In this document: one piece after another, positions 12,827-12,852 of the stretch
How the letters are laid out: every line of letters starts with the position of its first letter
Position numbering within the stretch: position 1 is the first letter of the stretch
Assembly: GCA_946478775.1 (NCBI GenBank)
Contig: CAMLDR010000124.1
Coordinates: 1-12,852, forward strand
Direction of reading: 5' to 3'
Source: an uncultured Flavobacteriales bacterium
GTDB taxonomy: Bacteria > Bacteroidota > Bacteroidia > Flavobacteriales > Crocinitomicaceae
DNA length: 12,852 bases
Position numbers and translations under genes: made by a program
The notes under the pieces: generated by a model
The model's database searches: none
Seen by the model: the letters and a program-made list of their open reading frames with translations, nothing else
Told to the model about the DNA's origin: nothing

Positions 12827-12852
12827 CACAATTCACTGTAGAAACTTTCTTG

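Overview
The window looks like ordinary chromosome from a member of the Bacteroidota, most likely order Flavobacteriales (a Fluviicola/Crocinitomicaceae-type genome would fit, but genus is a guess). The reasons are an extended 315-residue NusB, a DUF3078 protein and a DUF1573 lipoprotein, several matches to the Bacteroidota -7 promoter element TAnnTTTG close to start codons, little use of Shine-Dalgarno sequences, and moderate AT richness. There is no transposase, integrase, CRISPR array, tRNA or rRNA.

Layout. Positions 1-1821 (+) hold the tail of a leucine/glutamate-dehydrogenase-like gene, then nusB, a DUF1573 lipoprotein gene and yajC, tightly packed and probably one operon. A small secreted Arg-rich protein (minus) converges on yajC. 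A biosynthetic-type thiolase (minus) and a DUF3078 / VWA-membrane-protein pair (plus) diverge from a 136-bp promoter region at 3601-3736. An SPFH/band-7 membrane protein (minus) converges on that pair. A gene-poor stretch (7832-8522) contains a 50-codon small gene with its own strong terminator and a 19-nt direct repeat. From 12796 leftwards (minus) come an acyl-CoA carboxylase beta subunit, an ElaA-like GNAT acetyltransferase and an M13 zinc metallopeptidase lipoprotein; the last two overlap by 8 nt.

How the genes fit together. nusB and yajC serve transcription antitermination and the Sec translocon. The leucine-dehydrogenase-like tail, the carboxylase (family of methylcrotonyl/propionyl-CoA carboxylases) and the thiolase could all act in branched-chain amino acid or acyl-CoA breakdown, though they are not in one operon. 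The VWA and SPFH proteins are membrane-associated and of unknown precise role.

The most unusual material is between the genes. Two perfect 30-nt palindromes of one family (1840-1869 and 6827-6856) differ only by paired, structure-preserving substitutions, and both sit at convergent gene ends. Three larger imperfect inverted repeats (1465-1524, 2236-2339, 11061-11147) have arms built from short repeated words. There is also a perfect 20-nt palindrome (7868-7887) and the direct repeat at 8291/8382. No novel multi-gene system is evident; the best candidates for something under-described are the 50-aa small gene, the Arg-tetrad exported protein and the palindromic repeat family.
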